In this document: piece by piece, positions 12,961 through 24,482 of the stretch
Position numbering within the stretch: position 1 is the stretch's first letter
How the letters are laid out: the number at the start of each line of letters is the position of its first letter
NCBI GenBank assembly: GCA_030685235.1
Contig: MU839193.1
Location: 84,424 to 148,423, forward strand
Source of the DNA: Copromyces sp. CBS 386.78
Lineage: Eukaryota; Ascomycota; Sordariomycetes; Sordariales; Sordariaceae
Reading direction: 5' to 3'
DNA length: 64,000 bases
Position numbers and translations under genes: made by a program
The notes under the pieces: model-generated
What the model was told of the DNA's origin: nothing
What the model saw: only the letters and a program-made list of their open reading frames with translations
Databases searched by the model: none

Positions 12961-15562
12961 TCACCTGCCCGAAGCGCGTAACCTCTTTTTGCAATCCTCA
13001 CAATACCATTTCGCTGTTTTGTCACAGTCAAGTTAGCTTCCATTTCGAGACAATGGCAAAGAGCGGAACAAAGAAAGAAAGACTCACCATTCCCCTTGGG
13101 CGCCACTTTCAACCCCACACACTCCAAATGGAACCACTCCCTCGGACACCCCTCCCCATCGCAAGCCACCATCTCTCCATAGCTGACTCCGTTGCAGAAG
13201 CAATACCTTTGCTCATCAGCGTCAACCTCATCATCGTCATCGTCATCCTCTTCCTCCTGCCGTTGTTGCTGAGGTTGCTGTTGCTGAGCCCTGGCAGCCG
13301 CCGCAGCGGTACCTCTTCTTCCGTGGCCGTGACCGTGACCGTGGCCGGTCTCAGACTTTGTGTCGCGGTCGCCTCCTCGGTCTCTTTCCGAGGCTCTTTC
13401 AGCTTTGCTGTCGCGGTGGGCGGCACCGCCCTTCCCTCGGCCGCTAGTGGTGGGTCGGCCGTTGTTCTCGTCGCTGGCGTCCTTCTTTTCGTCCGAAGTT
13501 GCGGCTGACTTGCCCGGCTTCTCATCTTGTAGGGCAGCAGAGACGGCCATAGCCGATACCGAAGAAGCGCCCTTTTTGTGGCTGCGCTTCGATGTCGTCG
13601 TCCCTGATGCCGTGACGGTACTATTACCAGAGGTATCCTTGCCACTAGTGCCGTTGATATCTTTGTCCGATTGATTAGTATTGTTCCTTGATGGTCGTGA
13701 CCTCGCAGTCGTTGTGGTGGCGTTGGCAGCCTCCGCGAAGGTACCCAACGCTGGTGTTGACGGCTTGCTCGCGCGACCGCTCTTGGTGGTTGTGACAGCA
13801 GTACTTATTGGCGGAGGTAGTATCGCTGTCTGTGTCACTATCGAATTTGCTCTTTTCTTGGGCTCCGGCTCTTCGGCGGGGGCAGTCGCTGCCTTGCTAT
13901 TTTCTTTCTTTGCTGTGGCAGCATTGGACACTGGCTCTGGTGGAACAGGAGGCTTGATCTCTGTCTCTGGCTTCGCGGTCTCGGTCTTGGCAGGCGTCGC
14001 GACGACAGGTTCGGCTTCCTTTTGTGCTTTCACATCTGCAGCTGACTTGCTCTGGGCCACAGCTTCGACTACTGCTGGTGTAATCCCGTTCGGCTTGTTT
14101 GTGGCGGCGGTCGCAGGTCGTTGCTGTATAGGGAGGTTGGTAGATGCGGTAGAGTTCTGACGTGCGCGTGATGAAGCCGGACGAGGAGGAAGAGGCACAG
14201 GGGAGTTACGTCCGGCCTTGGTATCCGGGAGAGATCCCAAAAGGGGAGATGCCGCCACCGATGGTGAATGGGCGGCATTCGTCCTGCTGTAGCACAGGAG
14301 TTAGTATGACGTGATGAGGTAGAGGCAGCAGGGTCGCTGTAAACATACCTCTTCTTGGCCTGCCCACTTCCTGACGGGAGCGCCTTGCGCTTCTTCGTAG
14401 TAGGTCCAGTTGGGGCGGCTCCATCGGGCGCTGGGGATCCCTGGGGACTCCCCGTTGCCTTGGTCTTTCCCGTTCCATTGCCAAAGACGCTGCTCATGGC
14501 ACGCTCCATTGGGGCACCCCCATTGGTCTTGGGTTCCTTTTCGACCTTTCGTCTCTTGGATGGTCCGGCGCCATTAGTCGGCGTGCCATTGGCGATTCCG
14601 AGTCCGACGGGGGTAGCCTCAGCTTGGTGTTTCCTGGATTTGCCAGTCCCTGGGCCCTTCTTGGTGGTTTCCTGTGCTTTTGAATCTGCCTCTGGTTCAG
14701 TGGCCTGTCCTCTGTTATTCTTCTTGGCTGCCAACGCCTGTTTCCTGTCGCTGCTGCGCGCAGCGGCTTCTTCGGCGATTTGTTGGGCAGCGGCAGAAAG
14801 AGTAGCCGCACCTTCGCGTCGTGATCGCTCTGCTTCCTTGTGGTTTGTCTTGGGGACCCGGTTCTCCGCGTATGCCCAGTGTGTAGTGCTGCCCCATTTG
14901 GCCTCGTCGCTGAATTCATTCTCCAGGTGCGGCCAAATCTCCTCAATGCGCGACAGCTGCTTGTTAAGGGCATCGTTCGCAGTGGATATGACGTGATTCT
15001 TTTCTTCGAGGGAAACCAGCATTTCTTGTATCTTCCATGCGGCCTGTCTAAACAGGTGCCGACGCGGTAGATTGGTAGGGTCGAAGACGGCGGCATGAGC
15101 CGAATCGGTGTTCGATGGTGGTACTGTGGCGGGGTTTGTGTTCGCGGGCACCAGCCCGCTGGTGCTGTTCTGGGCACTCATTGGCGTCGACGCCGGCGCA
15201 ACGCTACTATTGCCATCGGTAAATGATCGGGTGCAGTCTGGCACGGGAGCCTTGAGAGCAGCGTCGACGAGCTCGAAGAGAGTAGCCTCGGGAGCAAAGA
15301 TCTTGGCATCGACCTCCTTAAGGAGTGTGAAGTGCCGCACAAGCTCCTTTGGCAGGGCGGTAATGGCATCGGCAAAGTGTGTGACGGCGGGGAAGATGTC
15401 GATGGGCTGCTCCGGAGCAGGGCCGTTGGGGAACGAGTTGTTTCGACCGAGGGAGTTGGTTCGTGGAGGGTTGATTCGCGTCTGTCGCACGGGTTGCGCT
15501 CTGCGATTCGAGCCAGATGGCCCCGAGTGTGCCTCGGCCGCGGGAGGTTTAGCCGTCTTCAT
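12961..15562 (-). CDS. ING-family PHD-finger chromatin protein
   Basis: Histone-tail reader of a deacetylase or acetyltransferase complex; ING proteins bind H3K4me3. Exons 15562-14349, 14286-13088 and 13013-12961 give 821 residues, long for the family because of a roughly 480-residue low-complexity middle (Ala/Thr/Lys/Ser, HGHGHGHG, a Gln run and an Asp run). The N-terminal ING helices begin about residue 57 (DIFPAVTHFADAITALPKEL), resembling Pho23 of the Rpd3L complex more than Yng2. The PHD at about 765-814 has Cys767, Cys769, Cys780, Cys785, His791, Cys794, Cys809 and Cys812. The last two come only from the short final exon, which confirms the 74-nt intron. The start ATG at 15562 is preferred because the upstream in-frame extension begins at a non-ATG codon. 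Intron 1 ends in a tandem TACAGCAG acceptor. Confidence 0.88.
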
Positions 15563-16981
15563 GGTCGGTAGAGGTCTGGTATCGGACGCGCGCGATGGAT
15601 GGACGATAAACAAGAGCTTATTAGGTGGGAAGTAAAACGAGATGGGAGGAAGACGAGGGGCATGGAGCGTCAAAGCACACGAGTAGGTCTGAATCTGACT
15701 CTTGTTTTTGCTCCCAAGATTCGTGGCGGCGCTTCCAGCTCGTGTCCAAGGCGTCGGAGACGGAGAAGCGTCAGGTAAGCAGTACGGCGGAGAAATTGTT
15801 GGAAACTGCTGTCCAGGGGAGTACGGGGTTGGAAAAGAGATGTCAGAACATGTCGCCGTGGGTATCTCGTCAAGTAAAGTGTGTGGGCGTCAGCTAGTCC
15901 TGGGGAATTAGGACGGAAAAAGTGGTCGGGTGTGTGTGGTATTGTTTTGTGGAAGAGAGACTTTCCACTTGGGACTGAATGCGAATGGATGCCGTGCGGG
16001 TGCCCAGAGAAAGATGGCCCGATGCGATTGGGGACTCCCGCCCGTTGCTACCCTGCTCCGGTGGGCGGGCGGGAACTGCTTGGGCTTCCACTGCCTGTGA
16101 AAGCCCAGGGCATTCTCTCTTGCGCTGAAGCACCCTACACTAAGGTAAGGCTAGCTGGCGCACTGCCGCTGGACCTCCGCGGCACCCACCATCACGACCG
16201 CAATCGCTCGCATCTCAACCAACCGAATGGAAGCTGCAGATCACCTCCAAAGTACAAAGGCACAACTGAGGCCTTCTGCCACTGTCATGTCACTGTTAGT
16301 TTTGCATCAATGGCGTGCTTTTTGATCCTCTCCGAGCTCTCCTTCCTCTTTTGCCGGCCGGCAAGTGCTCTTCCCGAGGAGCCATGTTGCTGAGCGCGGC
16401 CTCTCATTGGCTGACTCCAAATTTTCGAGACCTCCGATACGTCACTGGCAGACCGGGATGGAGGAGGATCTCATGAGATAAGGACTCGTCTTATCGCGCC
16501 GAACCATTGAGGTCGACCACGAAGGTATACCGACGAGCTGTTTCATCGTTGTTGAAATTGAAATAGCAAAGATGGGTTAATGTTTGCTTGTCGTCGGATT
16601 TACCCGCTTGTTTAGATTCGAGTGAGTATATTCGTTGAATTGTTCCGGTCGCCGAACATTCGTACACTTGATGTCCGTTGTCGGGCGCATGCTGGGGCGG
16701 TTGCAGGACATGATATCCGACAGCAGAAAAAGCGCATCCGGACTTTGTGCTTGGTTTCGTGCCTCAACTTCCTGGACACGTATGTTCATGCAGGTGATGT
16801 GAAAGACGAACCAGACGTGAAACTGGTCGGAGATAAGGTATTCAGCCCTCCTTTCAAGCCGTAACATGTGAATGGGGTCCTCTCGACCCTCGAGTTTCTA
16901 TACGCTGCTAAGATATCTAAGAAATCGACTGGACTCTTTCCGCGCCAACGCCTTGCACAACTTTGGGGTATCAAACGCCAT
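15563..16981. other. Intergenic, ING promoter and 3' side of the cis-prenyltransferase gene
   Basis: No supported gene. It contains a perfect 14-bp palindrome TTGCCGGCCGGCAA at 16351-16364. Several open frames of 60-170 codons have no family features. Confidence 0.5.
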
Positions 16982-18197
16982 CTAGGCCGTCTTGACCCGC
17001 TGTCGAGGCCCCTCCTCCATCGCCTTCTTCTTCTGCCGCCACTGCCACTCCAGCAGGACAGGGAGGAAATGCCACAGGTCAAACTCGGGCCAGAAACACT
17101 TGAGGAAAAACATTTGGGTATCTTGGTGGCACTGCCACAGCATAAAGTCGCTCAGCCTCTCCACGCCACTAGTCCGCACAAAGACGTCTAGAGGTGGGCA
17201 GTCGGCCGTGTACAGGTGCTTATCGATCGTCTCGGCCGTGATGTTCTCGGCATTGGGGTATATGGTAACGTTGTTGGAGCCGTCCTTGGAGACACGGCCC
17301 GGTGAATCTGGGTATAGCGTCGTGGTGGACGACATGGAGTCTTCGTTATCGTCTGATTCGGTTGGGTTGTGCGTCGGCTCTTGTCCTGAAGACGAGTTGC
17401 CGCTCTCGCTCTTCTCGCTCTTGTCTCCCTGCTTGGACATGATCTTTTGTGTAATGCGCGTCTGCGAGAAGGGTGTGCTCTTCGGGGCCGATGATTTCGA
17501 GTACTCCTCGACCGTCGAACGGATAGCCGTCGTCATTTCCTCTCGCGATGTGTATGGGAAGCAAATGTTCAAGATGCACCTGGAAAGGCTTGGTCAGCTA
17601 ACTTATCACCGGATTGAGAAGGGGCACCGTAACGAGACATGCGTACTTCTTGTTGTTCTTGGTTGTGGAAACGGCACGGTCGACAACCTCGAGCACATCG
17701 TCGCTCAGCAGATCACGCTCGCCCAACACGCGGACGCTGGCACCGTATCGTTCAAGGAGTTCACCATGCTGAATCAGTTGCTCCAGCTTGACCTTGGCCA
17801 GTTCCATCAGGCCATCGACCTCGTATTGTGGGCGGTTGAAGTTCTCGATGCTGAATGCGTATACTGTCACAACCTCGACACCGCACTTGTAGCATATCTC
17901 GAGGACCTAATGATACAATCACATGTCAGTTAACATGGCCCATTTCTCAGGGACCCCGCGTACATGATAACGTACCCTCGCAAGTGCCTCGAAGCCGAGA
18001 TGGTGGCCCTCGATAGTCTCGATCTTGTGGCTCCGGGCATACCTCCGATTACCGTCCATGACGAAAGCCACATGCCGAGGGATGGGACCCTGCTTCAAGG
18101 CGCCGATAAGGGTCTCGCGGAGTCCCTTGAGGGCCCATTCTGCCGGGGGCGAACTGAGGAACCAGTTGCGAATGCGGGAGAGATAGAGATCAGACAT
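16982..18197 (-). CDS. cis-prenyltransferase (dehydrodolichyl diphosphate synthase)
   Basis: Makes the long-chain polyprenyl diphosphate precursor of dolichol from FPP and IPP at the ER, for N-glycosylation and GPI anchors. Exons 18197-17976, 17906-17647 and 17579-16982 give 359 residues. HVAFVMDGNRRYAR holds the catalytic DGN motif (Asp48-Asn50). VVTVYAFSIENFNRP and LNICFPYTSREE follow. RTSGVERLSDFMLWQ (296-310) is the IPP-binding C-terminal motif. An insert of about 70 Ser/Asp/Glu/Lys-rich residues (about 190-260) separates the last two motifs and is absent from yeast Rer2. The start at 18197 is the first real ATG (the triplet three codons upstream is TTG). The gene is divergent from the rhomboid-like gene and probably shares its promoter region. 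Confidence 0.9.
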
Positions 18198-19160
18198 GAT
18201 GCCCAATTACCGCACACAAGGGGACCGGAAGATGCAGCGATGCGAAGTGGTCGAGTCGTTATTGAATATGGGAGGGGGGGTTGAGTAGACGAGGGCGTGG
18301 AGGCCCAAGGTTGGACGGGATCAGCCTCCAAGGGACCCAGAGTGGAAGTTTAAATTGAAGCTTCGAAGGAACTTTTTTTTGTGACTCTAGCGCCGGATCG
18401 ACGATGCGCACAGCGGGCGTTCGATGGACAGCCAAGAGTTGGGGAAAAAGAGGACCGATATGCAGAGTGTAAGGTAGAATTACGAACCACGGCAATGTGT
18501 AAAATGGCTCTCAGGTAAGGTAGTTGCTGAAGAGAGAATGATACCTACCTTATAAGCACAGCTGTTTGTTGAAAACAGGTCAGGTAGGTAAGGTAAGGTA
18601 ACTAACTGTTGACTCTCCGAGGCTTTCCATCCGTTCATGTGGTCCTATCATTTCCCTCCATTTCCCGCGGGCCGTGGCAGGCAGGGACGCAGGGGCAGGG
18701 TTGACGTCCGCTCAGAGACCCACTTTTAATTCTCGGGACACATGTCATCGGCGGGTCTTGGCCAGGAACCGGGCGTGACGGCCGGCGATAAAGAAGGACG
18801 AGCGACAGCTTCCATTCAACTTCGACACTCTTCGCCGGGAACTTCGCCTTTCAAACAAACAACATAAACACCACTGTCCTGACTGCCCGGCGCATTTGGG
18901 CAAGTGTTTCGGTTAACACGAGTTCCCGAGAATATAAACCTACCTTAAAAAAATCTCCTCATATGTACATCTGATTGCCATCCTCAACACGGGAGTGACA
19001 TTTCAAAAGGGGGAACGTACCTACCTGACTACATAGTACGGTTTTCATCTCTTGGCGGAAGGGTCACCTCAGCAACCCAGAGAAAACTTCCTCTTCGCAT
19101 TGGGCTTGGGCAGTCTTGATCCTCCGTGAGGGCCACCCGGAAGAAGAAAACAACCACATC
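18198..19160. other. Shared divergent promoter region
   Basis: 963 bp between the starts of the cis-prenyltransferase (minus) and rhomboid-like (plus) genes. It contains GGTAGGTAAGGTAAGGTAAC repeats near 18580-18600. No clear TATA box and no additional gene. Confidence 0.5.
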
Positions 19161-20062
19161 ATGTCCTTCACCGACGCGCCAGTGACCAAGGCATTAGTCT
19201 TGGGCTTGGCTGGGTTCTCCGTCGCGGCCAGCATCTTTGATATCAAGCACTACTTCTACATCTCAATCGGCACTCACTTCCTCCGCTACGGACAAGTATG
19301 GCGCATCTTCACGTACCAACTATGCTACACCAACTCATCCGAGGTCCTCTTTGGAGTCATGTCCCTCTATCACATGAGAATGGTTGAGCGGTTTTGGGGC
19401 TCCAGGAAATATGCCGTAAGTACTTTTTACCCCTCTCTCAAGTACAAGACAGTCAATCATACTCACCATCGCCAAAACAGTCTTTCATTCTCATAGCCGG
19501 CCTTATCACCGCCGTCCTCCCGCCCTTCTTCCTCTCCGTCTTCCTACGCCCACTCTCCTTCGGCGCCCTGGATTACATCCCCGCCGGCCCAACCCCTATC
19601 CTGTTTGCCATTCTCGCGCAGTACCACGCCATGATTCCGCAAATCTACAAGTACAAGGTCGCGCTATCCGCCAGCAGCCCGCCATCATCCAACGCCAGCG
19701 ACGACACCAGCGGATTCATCTTCTCGGACAAGTCGACTAGGTATCTCATGGCCTTGCAGCTGGCCCTCTTCCAGTGGCCTGGCTCTCTCCTCGGCGCGGT
19801 GGTTGGTTGGGTCGTGGGGTATCTGTGGCGCAACGATCTCTTGCCTACGGCGGTGTCGAGATGGAGGGTGCCTGGGTGGGTGGTGGGTCTTCGCAGTCAG
19901 AAGAGGAATGATAGGTTTGATGGAATTCGCAGGAGACTGGAGGATGAGGGAGCTTCTTCTGCTGGTGTTGCTACGGGCGCACAGCCGGCCGTTGAGGGGG
20001 AGGGTAGCAGGAGGAGACCATTAGGTCAGCAATTGATTGATGAGGTCAGAGGGGCATTCTAG
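19161..20062 (+). CDS. Rhomboid-like membrane protein, Dsc2-type pseudoprotease candidate
   Basis: Two exons (19161-19415, 19481-20062; 65-nt intron with GTAAGT) give 278 residues with about five or six membrane segments. The N-terminal part (VLGLAGFSVAASIFDIKHYF, then WRIFTYQLCYTNSSEVLFG and MRMVERFWGSRKYA) matches the rhomboid-like region of the Dsc2 subunit of the Golgi DSC ubiquitin ligase, as I remember that family. The rhomboid GxSG serine motif and the paired His are absent (the corresponding loop reads GPTPILFAILAQYHA), so protease activity is unlikely. No UBA domain is visible at the C-terminus, which ends in an Arg-rich tail (RRRPLGQQLIDEVRGAF); standard Dsc2 has one. The start at 19161 is the first true ATG in frame. 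Confidence 0.7.
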
Positions 20063-21514
20063 GGATGAGAATTGTGGGAGTTTCAGTTTGGACTTGGTTC
20101 GAAGTCATCGAGGACGGCAACAATCATGATACAAACGCTGATTTACAACATGGCATGTCCGGTTTAGCATCCCTATGTCCTACTGTTGCTGCATGGAAGC
20201 AAGCTTGGACCCAGGACCAGGTTTCCTTTTGTCCCATATCTCCCGGGAAGCACTTCCAGTAATGGATTGGTTGCGAACTAGAGGTTCTTGCTATTGATAT
20301 TCGAACCCCAAGCCGGCTGTAGGGTAATGATGATGGTCTGCACATTGGCCCAGTGCGCTTGATTCAGCAAAGAAATTCTTGATGAAGGATTGGAGCGTTG
20401 AGCTTTGCACAACAAATAGAAGGTTCGAAAGACCTATGATGCTCATATTATGGGAATGTTTAGAAGATTTGAAAACGCCATTAGCTCCTGAACGGTTTTT
20501 TGACCATCGTAAACTTGATTTGCATACCAGGGAGGGCAGAGCCGGCATGTGGTCACTTCACTCCACGTTCTATGGTAATAATCTGCAATCCGCTCTAGCT
20601 GTCAAGAAATAGAGATTACTCTTTCTGAAACTCTCGGCTAACGAGTTCTCCGATCATTTCCACTTGCTCCCTTCCAAAAGACGTTGTTCATTTCAACCTA
20701 ATGTCTCCGGCAGGTTGAAGAGAGGACCTCGATGGCCCCCCAGAAAGGACTTGGACCGAAAAGAGAACCCCACCCACTACGCAGGTACAGCCCAGCTTTT
20801 GCGCTAACAGCGGTTTACAGGCGTTAGGTCGCCAGTAAAGGTGGAGACGCCTCTTGGATCGGGTCCATGTCCATATAAAATTGGTTTCCTTTTCTGGATT
20901 AGGCACCTTGATCCATCTTCCCCCCCTTGATTCTGTTGACTTGATTTCGGTCTTCGCGTCACTTTCCCTGGAGATTCTTTTCTGGACTCTTTTTCTATTC
21001 CCATTGTTGAGTCGTCTTTGAGCCCCTGAGGAAGGACCCTCTCGTCTTGGCAGCTCCCGGACGGCAATTGAAAGGGATCGTCGGTTAATTGGCACCCAGA
21101 GTACCTCTAACTTGACCCATCCCGCGTGGGCCGACCCGAGCGACCGCTTTCATCCCGTTCGGTCGCTTCTTGCTCCTTACATCGCGCACAGGAGACGTAC
21201 CGGTGCCTGGACAACCGCATTGCAGTCGCATCTCAAAACATCCTCGCGACCGCGCATAATCAACACGGGCATTGCATGGCGCCGCCATAGTTCGCAACGA
21301 CACGACCGACCGTACTCTGTTCAACTGTTTCTGCATCTTCGCCCTTCCACGCTCTTTCGCCCTTTTTGTATAATGTCTTGGACGACCTAGTTGTACTTTC
21401 GAACGCATACCGAACCAGCGCCAGACCACAATCGCTCTCTTGAATACCTAATACGACGGCACCTCCGGCGCATACACAGTTATCTACTACACCTAAACCT
21501 AATAAATCATAATC
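20063..21514. other. Intergenic, promoter of the Uds1 gene
   Basis: No supported gene. The last 600 bp before the Uds1 start are C/T-rich, like a fungal promoter or leader. A plus-strand frame at 20379-20612 and minus-strand frames at 20688-21429 have no recognisable features. Confidence 0.5.
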
Positions 21515-24482
21515 ATGAACGGAGCCGCGACTAGGAAAGGGGCGCCGCCTCCCCTCCACGCCCTGGGGAGATCGATGACTGAGGGGTTCAACAAGCCGCG
21601 GTACACTCCCGTAAGCACGACCCAATTGACGGGAGAGAATCCTCAAGAGATTCTAGGCTGGGGTTTGGGCTAACAAGAGTGCTCCGCCTACAGGTCAATC
21701 CCGCCGACCGGCCCCGAATCTCTGCAATGGTCGACCTGGACGACCCCATTCAAATCCACCTGTTGATGGAAACCGCTTTGAGTGACAGCAAGCAGTGGGA
21801 GATCCTGTCCCAGGAGGAGGTTGACGACCTCAAGAAACAAACCCACTCCCTGACGATACGCATCGACCAAGCCCGCGCCAACCTCGCTATCCAGACCAAG
21901 TACCGCGATGCCGCCGTATCCATGGCCCGCTTATACAACCCAGGACACAGGAGGCATAGCTCCCGTGAGGACATGGCTGCTGCGAGGGAGGCCGAGGTGG
22001 AGAAGCAAAACAGCGAGCGCCTTTGCAATGAGCTTTCATCTGAGCTTGCCATGCTCGAGAACCACCTGTTTGACTCTCAACGCCGCCTACTACAACATAC
22101 TGCCGCCATCTTGCAGTTGACGCATGGAGCGAGAAGGAGGAACGCGCAAACACCTAATGGTCAGGTATTTGGAAACTCGATGATGGTCAACGGCATGCCC
22201 GAGAGCCCCGAAAGTCTTTACACCTACACCAATTCCCGGGACAGTATCAGCATGGAACCCATTGGTGGCGATGATGGATTTGACTGGCGGACATTACACC
22301 CCTCAGAAGGAGGAGCTGAGAGGTCCGTGACCCCTGCTCCTACTGCGGCGCCAACGTTGACGAATCTCGAAATCCCGCCAAAGTCGCCAATCCGTGAGCA
22401 GACCAGCCAGTTGCGGGAGGAGATGGAGCGGGTCAAGGAGGAAAACGAGAGGCTCAAGGCGGCGGAACAGAAGCTTAGGGACACAGAAAACCAGCTCAGA
22501 GCAGGACAGCAGGAACTCTCGGCCGAGAACGACGCTATCCGTACGGAAATTAACGGCCAAATCAGGCTGTTCGCGGAAACCGAGCAGAGACTGGAGATCT
22601 TGAACCACAAGCTGAGGGATGTAATCACCGAGATCAACCCGTCCGCAGACGCTAATCTCGATGATCCTGAGCCTTCCGCCGGAAATGGCCAAACGCTTCC
22701 TGTCCAGCTTAACTACCTTGAGCGTGGTCTTGACATGGCCATGCATGAGCAGCAACTGAGATCTGCCGCCATCAACAGGGACTTGGAACTTGCCGGTGAT
22801 GCCTCGGCGGCTACCCTCTCCCAAGCCGAGAAGCGGATCGAGGCCTTGAATAGGCGTGCCCACGGGTTCCTGGCGCAGACCGTTCCCGACACACCTGCTC
22901 CTCCTACGATCTCTGAGGGATCCCTGGATGAGCAACTCGACTACCTGGAGACCACCCTACGCACCATCAGAGTCGAGATGGGCCGCGCACAAGGCTCGAC
23001 TGCTAATGCTAACAACAACGCTAGCAGATCCAACAGCGAGCAAGTCGAGGCTGTACTCATGGGTCTGTGGGATATCATCCACACCGGCTACGCGGAGATT
23101 CAACGCGCGAAGGCTGCTCGCCGCCAGAAGCGCATCGAGATGAACCTGTCTGTCGACGATGAAGACGAAGACTATCTCTCCGGTAACGACGAAGCCATCG
23201 ATCCCAACGAGCAGTACTCCCTCCAAGGCTTCTCCGCCAAGGTACAATGGCTCTACGCCCAAGCCACCAGTCTCAAGGAGCAAAAGGCCGTTTTGCAGCG
23301 CCAAATCAAGCAGCAGCGCGAGCTCAACAACAAGACCGGATCAGAGAAGGACGCTGAGCTGCGCGAGAAGATGGAAGAACTCGAAAAGATGCGCGGCCTC
23401 ATCGACGACGCCGAGGCCCGCGTCCACGAAGCAAAGGACAAGATGGAAAGCGCCCTCGAGCAAATGGAGACGATGCAGCGCACGACCGCCGAGCGAGAAG
23501 AGGCCGCCATGGCGCGCGGCGCACAGCAGACGCAGGACAAACTCATGGAGCGCAACGCCGTCATCGCCAACCTCGAGAGCAAGTTCAACGACGTCTCCAC
23601 GCGCCTAGCCGAGACGGAAGCGGACGTTGTGGACTTGCAGTCCCAACTGGAGCAATCCGCCAAGGCAAAGGCGGCCGCCGAAAAGTCCCAGAAGGACGCC
23701 GAAGACGTGCTCGAGGGCCTGCGCAAGGAAATGAAGGACAAGGACGAGGAGCTCGAGCGCATGAACATGATGCTCGTTGAGATCAAGATGGAGATGACCA
23801 TCGCCAAGGCCGAGCTCGACGGAGCCTACGGGTCGCGCGCCGAGCGGGCTGCCCAAGCAGCGGCCATCAGCAATAAGAGCGAGCTGGCGGACTTGCAGGC
23901 GCAGGTGGCCAAGTTGAAGATGGAGCTGGAGAGCACGCTGAAGGACTTTGAGGCCATCACCAAGGAGTCGATTGCGGCCGAGAAGGAGAAGCTTGACCTC
24001 GAGCATAAGCTGGATGACGCGCTGCAAGCCAAGGAGTCACTGGAGAGCGAGGTGGCGGAGCTCAGGGAGAAGATGGACAGGGAAATTGGAAGACTGAAGG
24101 AGGAGCTGGATAAGGAGCGTCTGAGACCGCCGCCAAGTCCGGCGCTGAGCGCGGCGGGTAGTGCGGCCGGCGGCCTGTTGAGTCCCAGGATGGGCGCGGC
24201 GATGCTCAGTGAGCAGTTTAGGGCGACAATGAAGGAGGAGAGAAAGAGGTTTAATGAGGAGATGAAGGTGAGTTTTCTTTTGCCCCCCTTTTTAAGTGTC
24301 GTTATAAGGTTGAGTGGATTGCTAACGTGATTTTGCTTTAACAGGAGGAACTAGCCAAGCGTCGTAAGCTGGAGGAGGAGCTCCGTGCTCTGAGGAGGAC
24401 GACAGCAGCAACAGCTGGTGGTGGGCTAAGTCCGGGGTTGAAGAGTCCGCTTAGCACGGGGGCGCTTAGTCCTAGGTCATGA
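21515..24482 (+). CDS. Uds1-domain coiled-coil protein
   Basis: Homologue of the fungal 'up-regulated during septation' protein family. Exons 21515-21610, 21694-24267 and 24345-24482 give 935 residues; both introns lie in phase 0. The Uds1 domain covers about residues 45-160 (MVDLDDPIQIHLLMETALSD, ILSQEEVDDLKKQTHSL, QTKYRDAAVSMARLYNPG). The rest is nearly continuous coiled coil, rich in Glu/Lys/Gln heptads, from about 250 to 860. It ends in a Ser/Pro tail (LLSPRMGAAM, then GLSPGLKSPL and GALSPRS) that could be phosphorylated by proline-directed kinases. No membrane segment or signal peptide. By family it may act at septa or the cytoskeleton; that is inference. Confidence 0.85.
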
